A stretch of DNA of 64,000 nt from CAVSVP01 sp963731125 (GTDB taxonomy: Bacteria; Pseudomonadota; Gammaproteobacteria; Competibacterales; Competibacteraceae): positions 1-64,000 of the forward strand of contig CAVSVP010000015.1 of NCBI GenBank assembly GCA_963731125.1, given 5' to 3'. Position 1 is the first letter of the stretch; each line of letters opens with the position of its first letter. Made by a program: the position numbers and the translations under genes. Positions 1 to 8,335 of this stretch are shown piece after piece. The notes beneath the pieces were generated by a model that did no database searches, was not told the origin of the DNA, and was given only the letters and a program-made list of their open reading frames with translations.

Positions 1-785
1 GATGATACCGGTGCCCGTCACCAGGGCAAGAACGGTTATTGCACTCATATCGGCAACGCGTGGTTTGCCTGGTTTAGTCGCACGGAAAGCAACAGTCGGA
101 TTAATTTTTTGGAATTGCTGCAGGCCGGACACCTCGAGTACGTCGTCGACTCCGAATCGCCACCGAAGGGGCGTTGGTGGGCGCTCTGGTGGATCACGGT
201 ATCGCCTCGCCTCGGGTGATGATGAGTGACGATGCCGGCCAATTTAGCATTGCCGATGTTCTCAATGCGCGGTGCTGGGTCCATGCCGAGCGCACAATCC
301 ATAAACTCATTGCCGGCAGCGATGTCAACCGACGAGCCCAAGAGGCGGTGCGCGAGCAAATCTGGGCCTGTTACCAACCGCTGAAAGCCTATCAACAGAC
401 ACCCGACGAGCTCACGGGTCAGCGCCTGGAAGCGCGATTTGATGAGATTTTTACTCAGCAAACCGCTTTTCCTATGCGCAACTTAGCGCTCAACCGGCTT
501 CACCAGCACCAAGCGGAGTTACTCCTGGTCCGGCAACGCCCGCCGATTCCCCTTCACAACAACCTCAGCGAGAACGACATTCGCGATGATGTAAAAAACC
601 GAAAAATCAGCGCCACCACCCGACGCGATACCGGACGCCAAGCGCGCGATACCTTCCTGAGCCGAAAGAAAACTTGCCAGAAACTGGCCATTTCCTTTTC
701 CCAGTACCTCTTCGATCGGATCAGCCAACAAAACCATATCCCGCCACTGCCCGAACTCATCCGGGCGGCTGCTCAAGGTCCGTAG
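1..785 (+). pseudogene. IS66-like transposase remnant, 5' truncated by window and frameshifted
   Basis: The reading frame from base 1 encodes a stretch containing DDTGARHQGKNGYCTHIGN, followed by the FLELL motif, which I recognise from the DDE core of IS66-like transposases. This frame is lost near bases 150-190. The rest continues in another frame from about 174 to 785, with GALVDHGI, then SDDAGQF, and near the C-terminus LSENDIRDDVKNRKIS and RRDTGRQARDTF, all typical of the same transposase. One coding sequence is therefore split by a frameshift, so the product is probably dead unless frameshifting is programmed. The 5' part lies outside the window. No terminal inverted repeat could be assigned after 785. 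The family assignment rests on remembered motifs. Confidence 0.75.
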
Positions 786-1053
786 AGTTAGAATTACCCC
801 GACTTAATGAGCAATTACGATTTTTTGTTATTGCGTTCCTGGAATTTTCAGTTTTTCTCCTTTGGTAAAGCTTTTTAGTTTGATGATATTAAATTGATTT
901 TTATATAAAATTTTAATTAATTTTTAATAGGCATAAAATTTGCAAGACATAAATGGTTTTAAAAACCCTACCCTGAGGTGACAAAATTCGCCCCACTGAA
1001 TGTAATACATCGTGTCTTTAAAAAAGGCAGCGTATGAAGGAAAGGAACGATAT

Positions 1054-1443
1054 ATGAACGGAGTAAATAATGCCTGCGTGCCTGTTGAGGAAAAAGCCGA
1101 TTTTCAGTTACTCAAAGTATATCGACGTGAGGCAGCTGAAATTCTCGAGAGTAGCAATGTTATTTTTCGGCTCTGGAGCTTAGACTGGACCAATGACAGG
1201 TTACTCAATGAGTTTCGCCACACAATACAGATTCTGCAAAACCGTTCGCATGTAGCTGACTTTTGTAATATTGAGGCAGTGGCCTGTGCTGTTCTGTCTG
1301 TTTTGGATGCGGTCGCTTCGGGTAAGGCGAAAGTGGTACTCATGACGGAGACTTTACAACGTGCGCTAGAAGTTATGGCTTATCTGCTAACGCAGACTCA
1401 GAAAGACAGTAGAAAAAAGACTGGCCGCGAAAGCTTACATTGA
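1054..1443 (+). CDS. Small HPt-like protein upstream of a Ser/Thr kinase
   Basis: This gene encodes 129 residues from the ATG at 1054, which has a good AAGGAAAGGA ribosome site; an upstream in-frame start at 1012 lacks one. The protein looks all-helical. Residues about 20-110 resemble a histidine phosphotransfer (HPt) bundle: an acidic helix (REAAEILES), then LLNEFRHTI, where HPt and CheA/ChpA domains have the phosphoacceptor in HTLKGSA. Here the His is kept but the following Lys-Gly is not, so phosphotransfer is doubtful. It lies 86 bp upstream of a receptor-like kinase gene on the same strand, so co-transcription is plausible. It may be a degenerate HPt partner of the kinase or an unrelated helical protein; the function is not established. 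Confidence 0.55.
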   Translation: MNGVNNACVPVEEKADFQLLKVYRREAAEILESSNVIFRLWSLDWTNDRLLNEFRHTIQILQNRSHVADFCNIEAVACAVLSVLDAVASGKAKVVLMTETLQRALEVMAYLLTQTQKDSRKKTGRESLH

Positions 1444-1529
1444 TCCGACAAAGCTGCAAGCAGTGGTGTAAAGGGAAGTTTGAGAATTTTGCAGGTAGGC
1501 TGCTAGGTAAATGCAAAATAAATTAACCC

Positions 1530-3347
1530 ATGGACGGTAAAACCAACGCCCTATCGGCCGGTTATCGCCTTCAAGAGTATTGTATAGAGTCTATTTTAGG
1601 TGCCGGTGGATTTGGAATTACTTATCAAGCTCGAGATACGCACCTGAAAACCTGGGTCGCTATCAAAGAATATTTTCCAGTCGAGTTAGTCTGTCGCGAC
1701 TCCGATGGGTGCAATGTTTGTCCCACCACGCCAATTAAAGGCGCTGATGCCGAAAATCCGGTTTTGACTTACCAACAGGGTCTGGAGCGTTTTCTTAGCG
1801 AAGCTCAAGTGTTAGCCCATATTCAGCATCCAAATGTTGTCCGGGTTAGACGCTATTTTCGCGCTAACGGCACTGCCTATATCGTCATGGATTATGAAGA
1901 CGGTCAAACTCTCAGTGAGCTATTAAAAGAAAAGAACACGCTGATCGAGGATGAAATTCATGGGCTTTTGACAGACGTTTTACCTGCTTTGCAAGCGGTA
2001 CATGACCAAGGTTATCTACACAGGGATCTGAAACCGAGTAACCTTTACGTGAGATCCCGCGATGGCTGCGTCATGTTAATCGATTTTGGTGCTGCCCGCG
2101 AGACAGTAAAGCGCTGCAGCAGAAGCATAACTTCCTTAGTCAGTCCAGGTTACTCCCCACCTGAGCAGTATGTAACACGTAGTTATCGCTATGGTAATTG
2201 GACCGATGTCTACGCCTTAGGCGCGGTGTTATACCGGTGTATCACTGGTACTCTACCCACGGAGGCCAGTGAGCGTCTACTAAACGATAGCCTATTGCCT
2301 GCTACGCTGGCGGGCGTGGGCCGCTACAGCCCAAATTTATTAGCAGCAATCGATCGGGCTATGGCAGTGCGTCCTAAGGACCGTTATCAGAGTGTGGCTG
2401 AAATGCAGGCGCATTTGCATGAATGCATCCAAACTTGTCTGGCTGATCAAGCATCTGAACCGAAAGTGCTGCAAGACGAATTAGGGATCGCTGACTATGA
2501 ATCCGAACCTGCGACACAAGTTACACCGTCTGCATCTGTTCGTCAGATCAATAGTCACCATCCAGCAAGATGGCTCTCCGGCGGGATAGCCATGATGCTG
2601 ACTGTCACCACTGGATTTTTATGGTTGTCGCCCCAGGAACAAATAAAGACTGAAATTCCTTTTGTCTTTTTCAGCGAGGAAGAAGCAGAGACGTTAATGG
2701 GAGCACTGGCAGACTTAAGGCTTCCAACGTCTGAACCACCTTTTGCGGTGCCTTCGAGAAAGTCGGCAGACTCTCCGGTAGTCAGGCCAATACCTGGTGT
2801 AACGCCGGAGAGTGCGGTCACAAGTGTTGCTGATCCAACCAACGCTGGTGGCCATCAGGAACCGCAGGCCCAGAACCCTGATTCAGTGCTTCTAAGCGAC
2901 TCGGACACCACCTCAGCGCACATGAGGGATAAAGCAGCGGCCAGCGATACCGGTACGCATTCAGATAAAGACGCGATCAAGCAGTTTCTGGCATTAGCGG
3001 GAGAAAGCTTAAAGGATTACCGGTTGACCGTTCCCGTCGACAACAGTGCACTGCATTTCTACCGTCGAGTATTAGAACTGGATCCGCAAAACGCGAATGC
3101 ATTACAAGGGCTTAAAGAAATTGCAACTCGTTATGCGTGGCTAGCGGAACAGGCTATAGAACGCTCTCAACACGCCAAGGCAAAACACTATATTGAGTTA
3201 GGGCTTGCGGTGGAGCCCCGACACCCGCGCCTACTGACTCTACGAGAGCAATCCGGTAAAAGTGCTCTGACGCATACCCTAAGGAAAAAGTTTTTTGCTG
3301 AACCTGAAACTGCTGTTTGGCGTTTGCGGGGATTTCAAGATAAGTGA
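1530..3347 (+). CDS. Membrane-anchored bacterial Ser/Thr protein kinase with C-terminal TPR-like region
   Basis: The 605-residue protein has a complete Hanks-type kinase domain at about 12-300: glycine loop GAGGFG (24-29), ATP-binding Lys46 in VAIKEYFP, catalytic loop HRDLKPSN (164-171), DFG (185-187), PPEQY (210-214) and Asp226. A low-complexity linker follows, with one hydrophobic segment at about 349-367 and a Ser/Pro/Thr-rich region to about 480. The C-terminal 120 residues contain helical pairs with TPR character (LHFYRRVLELDPQNANAL). The kinase is therefore probably cytoplasmic and the C-terminal region periplasmic. All catalytic residues are present, so it should be active. The substrate is unknown; the neighbouring HPt-like protein is a possible partner, which is inference from position only. 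Confidence 0.88.
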   Translation: MDGKTNALSAGYRLQEYCIESILGAGGFGITYQARDTHLKTWVAIKEYFPVELVCRDSDGCNVCPTTPIKGADAENPVLTYQQGLERFLSEAQVLAHIQHPNVVRVRRYFRANGTAYIVMDYEDGQTLSELLKEKNTLIEDEIHGLLTDVLPALQAVHDQGYLHRDLKPSNLYVRSRDGCVMLIDFGAARETVKRCSRSITSLVSPGYSPPEQYVTRSYRYGNWTDVYALGAVLYRCITGTLPTEASERLLNDSLLPATLAGVGRYSPNLLAAIDRAMAVRPKDRYQSVAEMQAHLHECIQTCLADQASEPKVLQDELGIADYESEPATQVTPSASVRQINSHHPARWLSGGIAMMLTVTTGFLWLSPQEQIKTEIPFVFFSEEEAETLMGALADLRLPTSEPPFAVPSRKSADSPVVRPIPGVTPESAVTSVADPTNAGGHQEPQAQNPDSVLLSDSDTTSAHMRDKAAASDTGTHSDKDAIKQFLALAGESLKDYRLTVPVDNSALHFYRRVLELDPQNANALQGLKEIATRYAWLAEQAIERSQHAKAKHYIELGLAVEPRHPRLLTLREQSGKSALTHTLRKKFFAEPETAVWRLRGFQDK

Positions 3348-3633
3348 CTTCTGGGAATTGCTAAAATTTATTGCACTCATTATCAGTTACTTCAGAGATA
3401 TTAACAGGTGGAAAACCCTGTGTGTAACTACTGAGTTAGTAAGCATTCAAACACGGCATCAGTAAAAGTGCTTTTAGATATTTTTAAGCCGCAGCTAATG
3501 ATTTAGCGGTTGAAGAAACTACAATCAGCTACCGCTTCCAGTTCACAGGAACAAAGTACCGAATCGGTTTCATGAAACGAAAGATGACGGCGCCGAACTC
3601 GAAGTGTACGTCCTCTTGCTTGGGCTGCTCGCT

Positions 3634-4155
3634 TCATCTCGCCACCCCATTTCGGCTAAAAAGCTTCTTAAATAATCTTTACAGATTCCCTCAGGCCTTC
3701 TTCAGTGAGAACTACCGATCAGCCCTTTAAAGGTGAGAAAACATAGGCTGAAATTGAGTTTTGAGCCTTTTTGTTGAAAACCCCGATTTTTTCCACATTA
3801 TCCTAATTTGCCCTCATAGACGCTCTATGTTGGAAATCAAAAAATATTTTAAAATCAAATACATAAAAAATTCACGAAAATCGCTCAATTTAGAAAATTG
3901 TGGCATGAAACATGCCAAAAAATTCAGAAACTGAATTTGTAAATTATTTACTTTTGAATACAATTGGTTACGACACCTTTAAAGGGCTGGAACTACCGAT
4001 TTAGTTTTGCCGACTGGATTGCAAATATAACCTTTCTCATTAAGCCGGTTCATGGCTTCCCAATCGAAGGATTTCCATGCCCGCATTTGATCGTGTAACG
4101 TTAAGTAAAGAAGTGCGAGCACAGCCTCATCAACTTTATCAGAATCGTAGTTCAC
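3634..4155 (-). pseudogene. DUF6429-type small protein gene, interrupted by a 270-bp insertion and frameshifted
   Basis: Read on the minus strand, a GTG at 4155 opens a frame with EAVLALLYLTLHD, RAWKSFDWEAMNRL and NPVGKTKSVV, which matches my recollection of the DUF6429 family. The frame stops inside an inserted element at 3989. It resumes beyond the insertion at 3719 with SVVLTEEGLRES, exactly where the family motif SVVLTEEGL should continue. A further one-base shift near GTAAAGA (about 3690) is needed to recover RLFKKLFSRNGVAR and the stop at 3634-3636. The gene is therefore broken twice, once by insertion and once by a frameshift. Removing the insert and one copy of the 11-bp duplication rejoins the frame. 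The parent protein was about 75 residues and its function is unknown. Confidence 0.75.
3709..4000. mobile_element. MITE-like element (3720-3989) with 16-bp inverted ends and an 11-bp target duplication
   Basis: The ends are CAGCCCTTTAAAGGTG at 3720-3735 and its perfect reverse complement at 3974-3989. Immediately outside both ends is the same 11-mer, GAACTACCGAT (3709-3719 and 3990-4000), a textbook target-site duplication. The 270-bp interior is AT-rich and has no convincing coding sequence. It contains three small perfect hairpins with 3-nt loops: CATAGA/TCTATG (3815-3829), GGCATG/CATGCC (3902-3916) and AATTCAG/CTGAATT (3921-3937). The flanks join into a recognisable protein, which confirms insertion. 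It must be mobilised in trans. An 11-bp duplication would suit an IS4-like transposase, but the parent is not identified. Confidence 0.85.
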
Positions 4156-4666
4156 AAATTTTCTGCTTCAGTGGTGAAATGCTTTACCTAATGCTTAAGG
4201 TTACTGCAGTCCTTGCGAAGCGAAAAGGACTTCCCGTTGATCGACTGGTTAGCTTTGAAAACCATGAAGAACTTTTATTGCCTTATTTGCTTTTCTAGAT
4301 TGAATAAAAATATGATCATGGTAAAAGGCATTGTCTTAACCTCATTTAAGAAGAATATTAGGTTGTATAAAAAATATTAGGCGGCTGGTCTCTCATCTGA
4401 AGGACCTGCTATAGTTTTCCAGAAATTAAATTTCCCGGCATGATGTCTGTGAACCAAATTAAAACAAAGGGTTAGAAAACTGATTTTGGAAACTATTTTT
4501 CTGAACGTCTATAGTCCGTATAACAAAGCCTGCATGAGCGTAACCTAGCAAAGGGATACGTCTCGGTTTATTTGCCGCAGACATTAGTGCACGAATACTC
4601 GAACGTTGGCCGGTGTTTTACTGTCCCAGCTTTCGTGTGGTACTTGTGGTGGTTGCACCCGTGGCG
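4156..4666. other. Intergenic region with one doubtful small reading frame
   Basis: This spacer lies between the broken DUF6429-type gene and the convergently reading transglutaminase gene end. A plus-strand frame at 4077-4298 (73 codons) has an AAGGA-like ribosome site, but it overlaps the pseudogene and resembles no family I know, so I do not call it. The remainder is AT-rich without recognisable signals. Confidence 0.4.
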
Positions 4667-7600
4667 TTAAAAACCATTCTGTCGACGCAGATCCAGGGTA
4701 TGGGGAAAATCCGGATTACTCTCCTCCGGCGGTGCCGCCATGGGGCCGGGAGTATGCCCATAATTCCAGAAACGAGCGATCCGTCGGCTCTCGGCCTCAT
4801 AGGCGTTGACCGGAAAGGTATCCGGATTACGGCCCCCGGGGTGCTCCACATGGTAGGTGCAGCCGCCGATGGAGCGGCCGTTCCAGGTATCCACAATATC
4901 AAATACCAGGGGGGCATGCACCGGGATGGTGGGATGCAGCACCGAGGGGGGCTGCCAGGCCCGAAAGCGGATTCCGGCCACGAACTCGCCCGGTACCCCG
5001 GTGGGCTGCAGCGGCACTCGGCGACCGTTGCAGGTCACCACATGGCGTTCACCGATCATATCCTTGACCTTAATCTGCAGCCGCTCCAGCGACGAGTCTA
5101 CGTAACGGGCGGTGCCGCCCAGGATCAGTTCCTCGCCCAGTATGTACCAAGGCTCAATGGCCTGGCGCAGCTCCAGCGCCAGGCCCTGGTGCCACACGCT
5201 GCCGTAGTGCGGAAAACGGAATTCGAAAAAAGGCGCAAACCACTCCGGCTCGAAGGGAAAGCCAGCCTGGTTAAGATTTGCCAGGACGTCCTTAAAATCC
5301 GCCCAGACGTAATAGGGGAGCATAAAACGGTCGTGAATTTCGGTGCCCCAGCGCACCAGCCGGTGCTGATAGGGTTGTTCCCATAACCGTGCCACCAGAG
5401 CGCGCAATAGCAGCATCTGCATCAGGCTCATGCGGGCGTGGGGCGGCATTTCAAAAGCACGCATCTCTACTAATCCCAGGCGACCGGTGGTAGAGTCCGG
5501 AGAATACAGCTTATCGATGCAGAACTCGGCGCGATGGGTATTGCCGGTCACATCGATCAACAAGTGGCGTAGCAACCGGTCCACCAGCCAGGGCTGAGGA
5601 ACCTCTCCGACGGGCATCTGCTGAAAGGCAATCTCCAGTTCATACAGGCTTTCGTTGCGGGCTTCGTCTACCCGAGGCGCCTGGCTGGTGGGACCGATAA
5701 ACAAGCCTGAGAACAGATAGGATAGACTGGGATGGTGTTGCCAGTAGGTAATCAGGCTACGCAGCAGATCGGGACGGCGCAGAAACGGGCTATCCGCTGG
5801 AGTGGCTCCGCCCAGGGTAACATGGTTGCCGCCCCCGGTGCCGGTATGGCGGCCGTCCAACATAAATTTCTCCGTTCCCAGCCGTGACTGACGGGCCTCC
5901 TCGTAAAGGATTTCGGTGGTAGATACCAGTTCGTGCCAGTTCCGGGCAGGCTGAATATTAACCTCTATCACGCCGGGATCAGGACTGACCACGAATTTCT
6001 GCAACCGCCAGTCGGGGGGCGGTGGGTAGCCCTCAATCAGCACCGGCATGCTGAGGTCGGCAGCCGTGTGTTCGATACTGGCTAGCAGATCCAGATAATA
6101 CTCTAGTTTGCCCAGGGGGGGGATGAAGACAAACAAATGCCCATCCCTGGGTTCCACGCAGAGCGCGGTGTGAATAACTTCCGTGGGGTCGTCGGCAGGC
6201 TGTTCCTGAAAATCAGGGCGCTGTTCGTTGGTTTTCAGCCACTCGCTATAGCGGCGCATTACCTCGCCGGGGGCGTCCCCCAGGGCGGAACGGAATTCGA
6301 ACAACGACTGCTCGTGGGGAATTTCCCTTTGCGTTTCCTCCACCCAAGGCAGGGCGGGCAAGGGTAGGCGGTAACCCATGGAGGAATCACCGGGCACCAA
6401 AAAAAGCCGATCTCGCCGCAGCAACCAGGGCGTGCTCAGCCAACGGCCACGTTTGCCGCTTTCCTGCCAGCGTAGGGGTAGGGCATAACCCACTCCTTTA
6501 CTAAGACCTTTTTCCAACACCCGCGCCAGGCGGCGGCGTTCCTCATCATCGTCCAGATCGTAAGGGCGCGGATCTATGTTAACCGGCAGGGTACCCTCTT
6601 TCCAGAGAAAGTAATAAGTGTCCTCATAAGCCGCTGCCATGTGCTCTGGGCGCACGCCTAACCGCTGAGTCAGAGCCACAAGAAAACGTTGGGCGTCTTC
6701 CAGCTTATAGCCGCAGGGCACGTTCTCATCAGCTAGCAGCCGGGAGTCGTGCCACAACGGCAGCCCGTCATTACGCCAAAAGCAAGATAGCGCCCAACGC
6801 GGCAGGGACTCACCAGGGTACCATTTGCCTTGGCCATAATGGAGAAACCCGTTGGGGACGAACTGCTGCTGCAGGCGCTTGACCAACTGGCCGGCCAGTT
6901 CGCGCTTGACAGGTCCCAGCGCTGCGACCGTCCATTCTGCGCCGTCCATATCGTCGATGGAGACAAAGGTAGGCTCGCCCCCCAGGGTCAGGCGTACGTC
7001 GCCGGCTTGCAGGCGTTGATCGACGGCATGACCTAGCGCCTCGATCTGCTGCCACTGTGCTTCTGTATAGGGCTTGGTCACCCGGGGATCCTCATGAATG
7101 CGGGTGATGTTCATGGCAAAGTGGAAATCCAACTCACAAACGTCGGTGGCGCCAGTGACCGGCGCCGCACTGGCGGGATTAGGCGTGCAGGCCAGGGGAA
7201 TATGGCTTTCGCCGGCGAACAGGCCCGAGGTAGGGTCGAGACCGATCCAACCGGCGCCTGGAACGAACACTTCGGTCCAGGCATGCAGGTCGGTAAAATC
7301 ATGGTCGGCGCCCGAGGGGCCATCCAAGGCCTTGACGTCCGCAGTGAGCTGGATCAGATAGCCGGAGACGAAGCGTGTCGCTAGCTCCAGGTGGCGCAGG
7401 ATCTGCACCAGCAGCCAGGCTGAATCCCGGCAGGAGCCCCGGCGCAGGCGCAGGGTTTCCTCACAAGTTTGCACCCCTGGCTCCATCCGAATGATATAAT
7501 CGATGTCCTGTTCCAGGTGGCGGTTAAGCTCCACGAGGAAGTCAACGATCTGCATCGGGCTGCGCTCAATGCCGCTCAGCCATTCCCGCAGCAGCGGTCC

Positions 7601-7969
7601 GTTTTCCTTAATCTCCAGATAAGGACTTAGTTCCTGGCGTAGCTCTGGTGGGTATTGAAACCCGTACGTTTCTGCGTAGTCCTCTACAAAGAAATCGAAG
7701 GGGTTGATGACCGTCATCTCGGCGATAAGATCCACTTCAATGAGCAGTTCCCGGATCTTCTCCGGGAAGACCAGCCGGGCCTGAAAATTGCCGAATGGGT
7801 CTTGTAGCCAGTTAATAAAGTGTTTGGCCGGTTGCACCTTAAGGGAGTACGCATGGATGGGGGTGCGGGTATGAGCTGCCGGGCGCAGCCGAATGACATG
7901 GGGAAAGGCGTTGACCGGGCGATCGAAACGGTACGAGGTCTGGTGATTTAATGCGACGCGAATGGCCAT
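4667..7969 (-). CDS. Transglutaminase-like / DUF2126 large protein
   Basis: The protein has 1100 residues, the usual length of the family. The first ~90 residues are the N-terminal beta domain that precedes bacterial transglutaminases. The papain-like transglutaminase core at about 155-260 carries the triad Cys180 (RRGSCRDSAW), His229 (DLHAWTEVF) and Asp245 (GLDPTSGL). The remaining ~800 residues match DUF2126, with DPRPYDLDDDEERRRL, the HTGTGGGNHVTLGGA motif and the PHYGSVWHQG motif. No signal peptide is seen, so it should be cytoplasmic. It is divergently arranged with the ATP-grasp and alpha-E genes, its standard partners. Together they are thought to form a peptide-modifying or amide-forming system; the substrate is unknown. 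Confidence 0.9.
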   Translation of the reverse strand: MAIRVALNHQTSYRFDRPVNAFPHVIRLRPAAHTRTPIHAYSLKVQPAKHFINWLQDPFGNFQARLVFPEKIRELLIEVDLIAEMTVINPFDFFVEDYAETYGFQYPPELRQELSPYLEIKENGPLLREWLSGIERSPMQIVDFLVELNRHLEQDIDYIIRMEPGVQTCEETLRLRRGSCRDSAWLLVQILRHLELATRFVSGYLIQLTADVKALDGPSGADHDFTDLHAWTEVFVPGAGWIGLDPTSGLFAGESHIPLACTPNPASAAPVTGATDVCELDFHFAMNITRIHEDPRVTKPYTEAQWQQIEALGHAVDQRLQAGDVRLTLGGEPTFVSIDDMDGAEWTVAALGPVKRELAGQLVKRLQQQFVPNGFLHYGQGKWYPGESLPRWALSCFWRNDGLPLWHDSRLLADENVPCGYKLEDAQRFLVALTQRLGVRPEHMAAAYEDTYYFLWKEGTLPVNIDPRPYDLDDDEERRRLARVLEKGLSKGVGYALPLRWQESGKRGRWLSTPWLLRRDRLFLVPGDSSMGYRLPLPALPWVEETQREIPHEQSLFEFRSALGDAPGEVMRRYSEWLKTNEQRPDFQEQPADDPTEVIHTALCVEPRDGHLFVFIPPLGKLEYYLDLLASIEHTAADLSMPVLIEGYPPPPDWRLQKFVVSPDPGVIEVNIQPARNWHELVSTTEILYEEARQSRLGTEKFMLDGRHTGTGGGNHVTLGGATPADSPFLRRPDLLRSLITYWQHHPSLSYLFSGLFIGPTSQAPRVDEARNESLYELEIAFQQMPVGEVPQPWLVDRLLRHLLIDVTGNTHRAEFCIDKLYSPDSTTGRLGLVEMRAFEMPPHARMSLMQMLLLRALVARLWEQPYQHRLVRWGTEIHDRFMLPYYVWADFKDVLANLNQAGFPFEPEWFAPFFEFRFPHYGSVWHQGLALELRQAIEPWYILGEELILGGTARYVDSSLERLQIKVKDMIGERHVVTCNGRRVPLQPTGVPGEFVAGIRFRAWQPPSVLHPTIPVHAPLVFDIVDTWNGRSIGGCTYHVEHPGGRNPDTFPVNAYEAESRRIARFWNYGHTPGPMAAPPEESNPDFPHTLDLRRQNGF

Positions 7970-8335
7970 GAACTGCCCTTATCTCTGGAAAAGAATGATT
8001 GAATCATCACTATGCAACAACTATTCCCAGCAAAACAACCGGCACATGCTTTCCGTCGGTAAAAATAGACCCTCGTCACCATTGCACCAGTAGAATGCAG
8101 TCAATGCACTGTTCTGGACATTTACCTGCCGGTAAGGTGGGGTCTCCTGTAACTATACTGTAACCACAGCTTCACCGCGTTGACGGGTAGCAGGATGAGA
8201 GCGGCTGGTATAAGCTTTGCTTCGGATTTTTTTATGAAGCGATTGTGAATGAGGACAGAAATGGCGGCCAAGCCGTTGCCTCACCTGTAAAGTGCCGCTT
8301 GCCGTTGGCTAAGCACCTTGAAGGAAATCCGATCC
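7970..8335. promoter_or_regulatory. Divergent intergenic region of the transglutaminase/ATP-grasp cluster
   Basis: This 366-bp spacer separates two divergent genes of one functional cluster and must contain both promoters. A short direct repeat (ctgtaac-tata-ctgtaac around 8149-8166) is visible. No convincing -35/-10 pair or operator was found. Confidence 0.4.

Noticed and set aside
4077..4298. 73-codon plus-strand frame with an AAGGA-like ribosome site
   Set aside because: It overlaps the DUF6429-type pseudogene on the opposite strand and matches no family; probably a chance frame.
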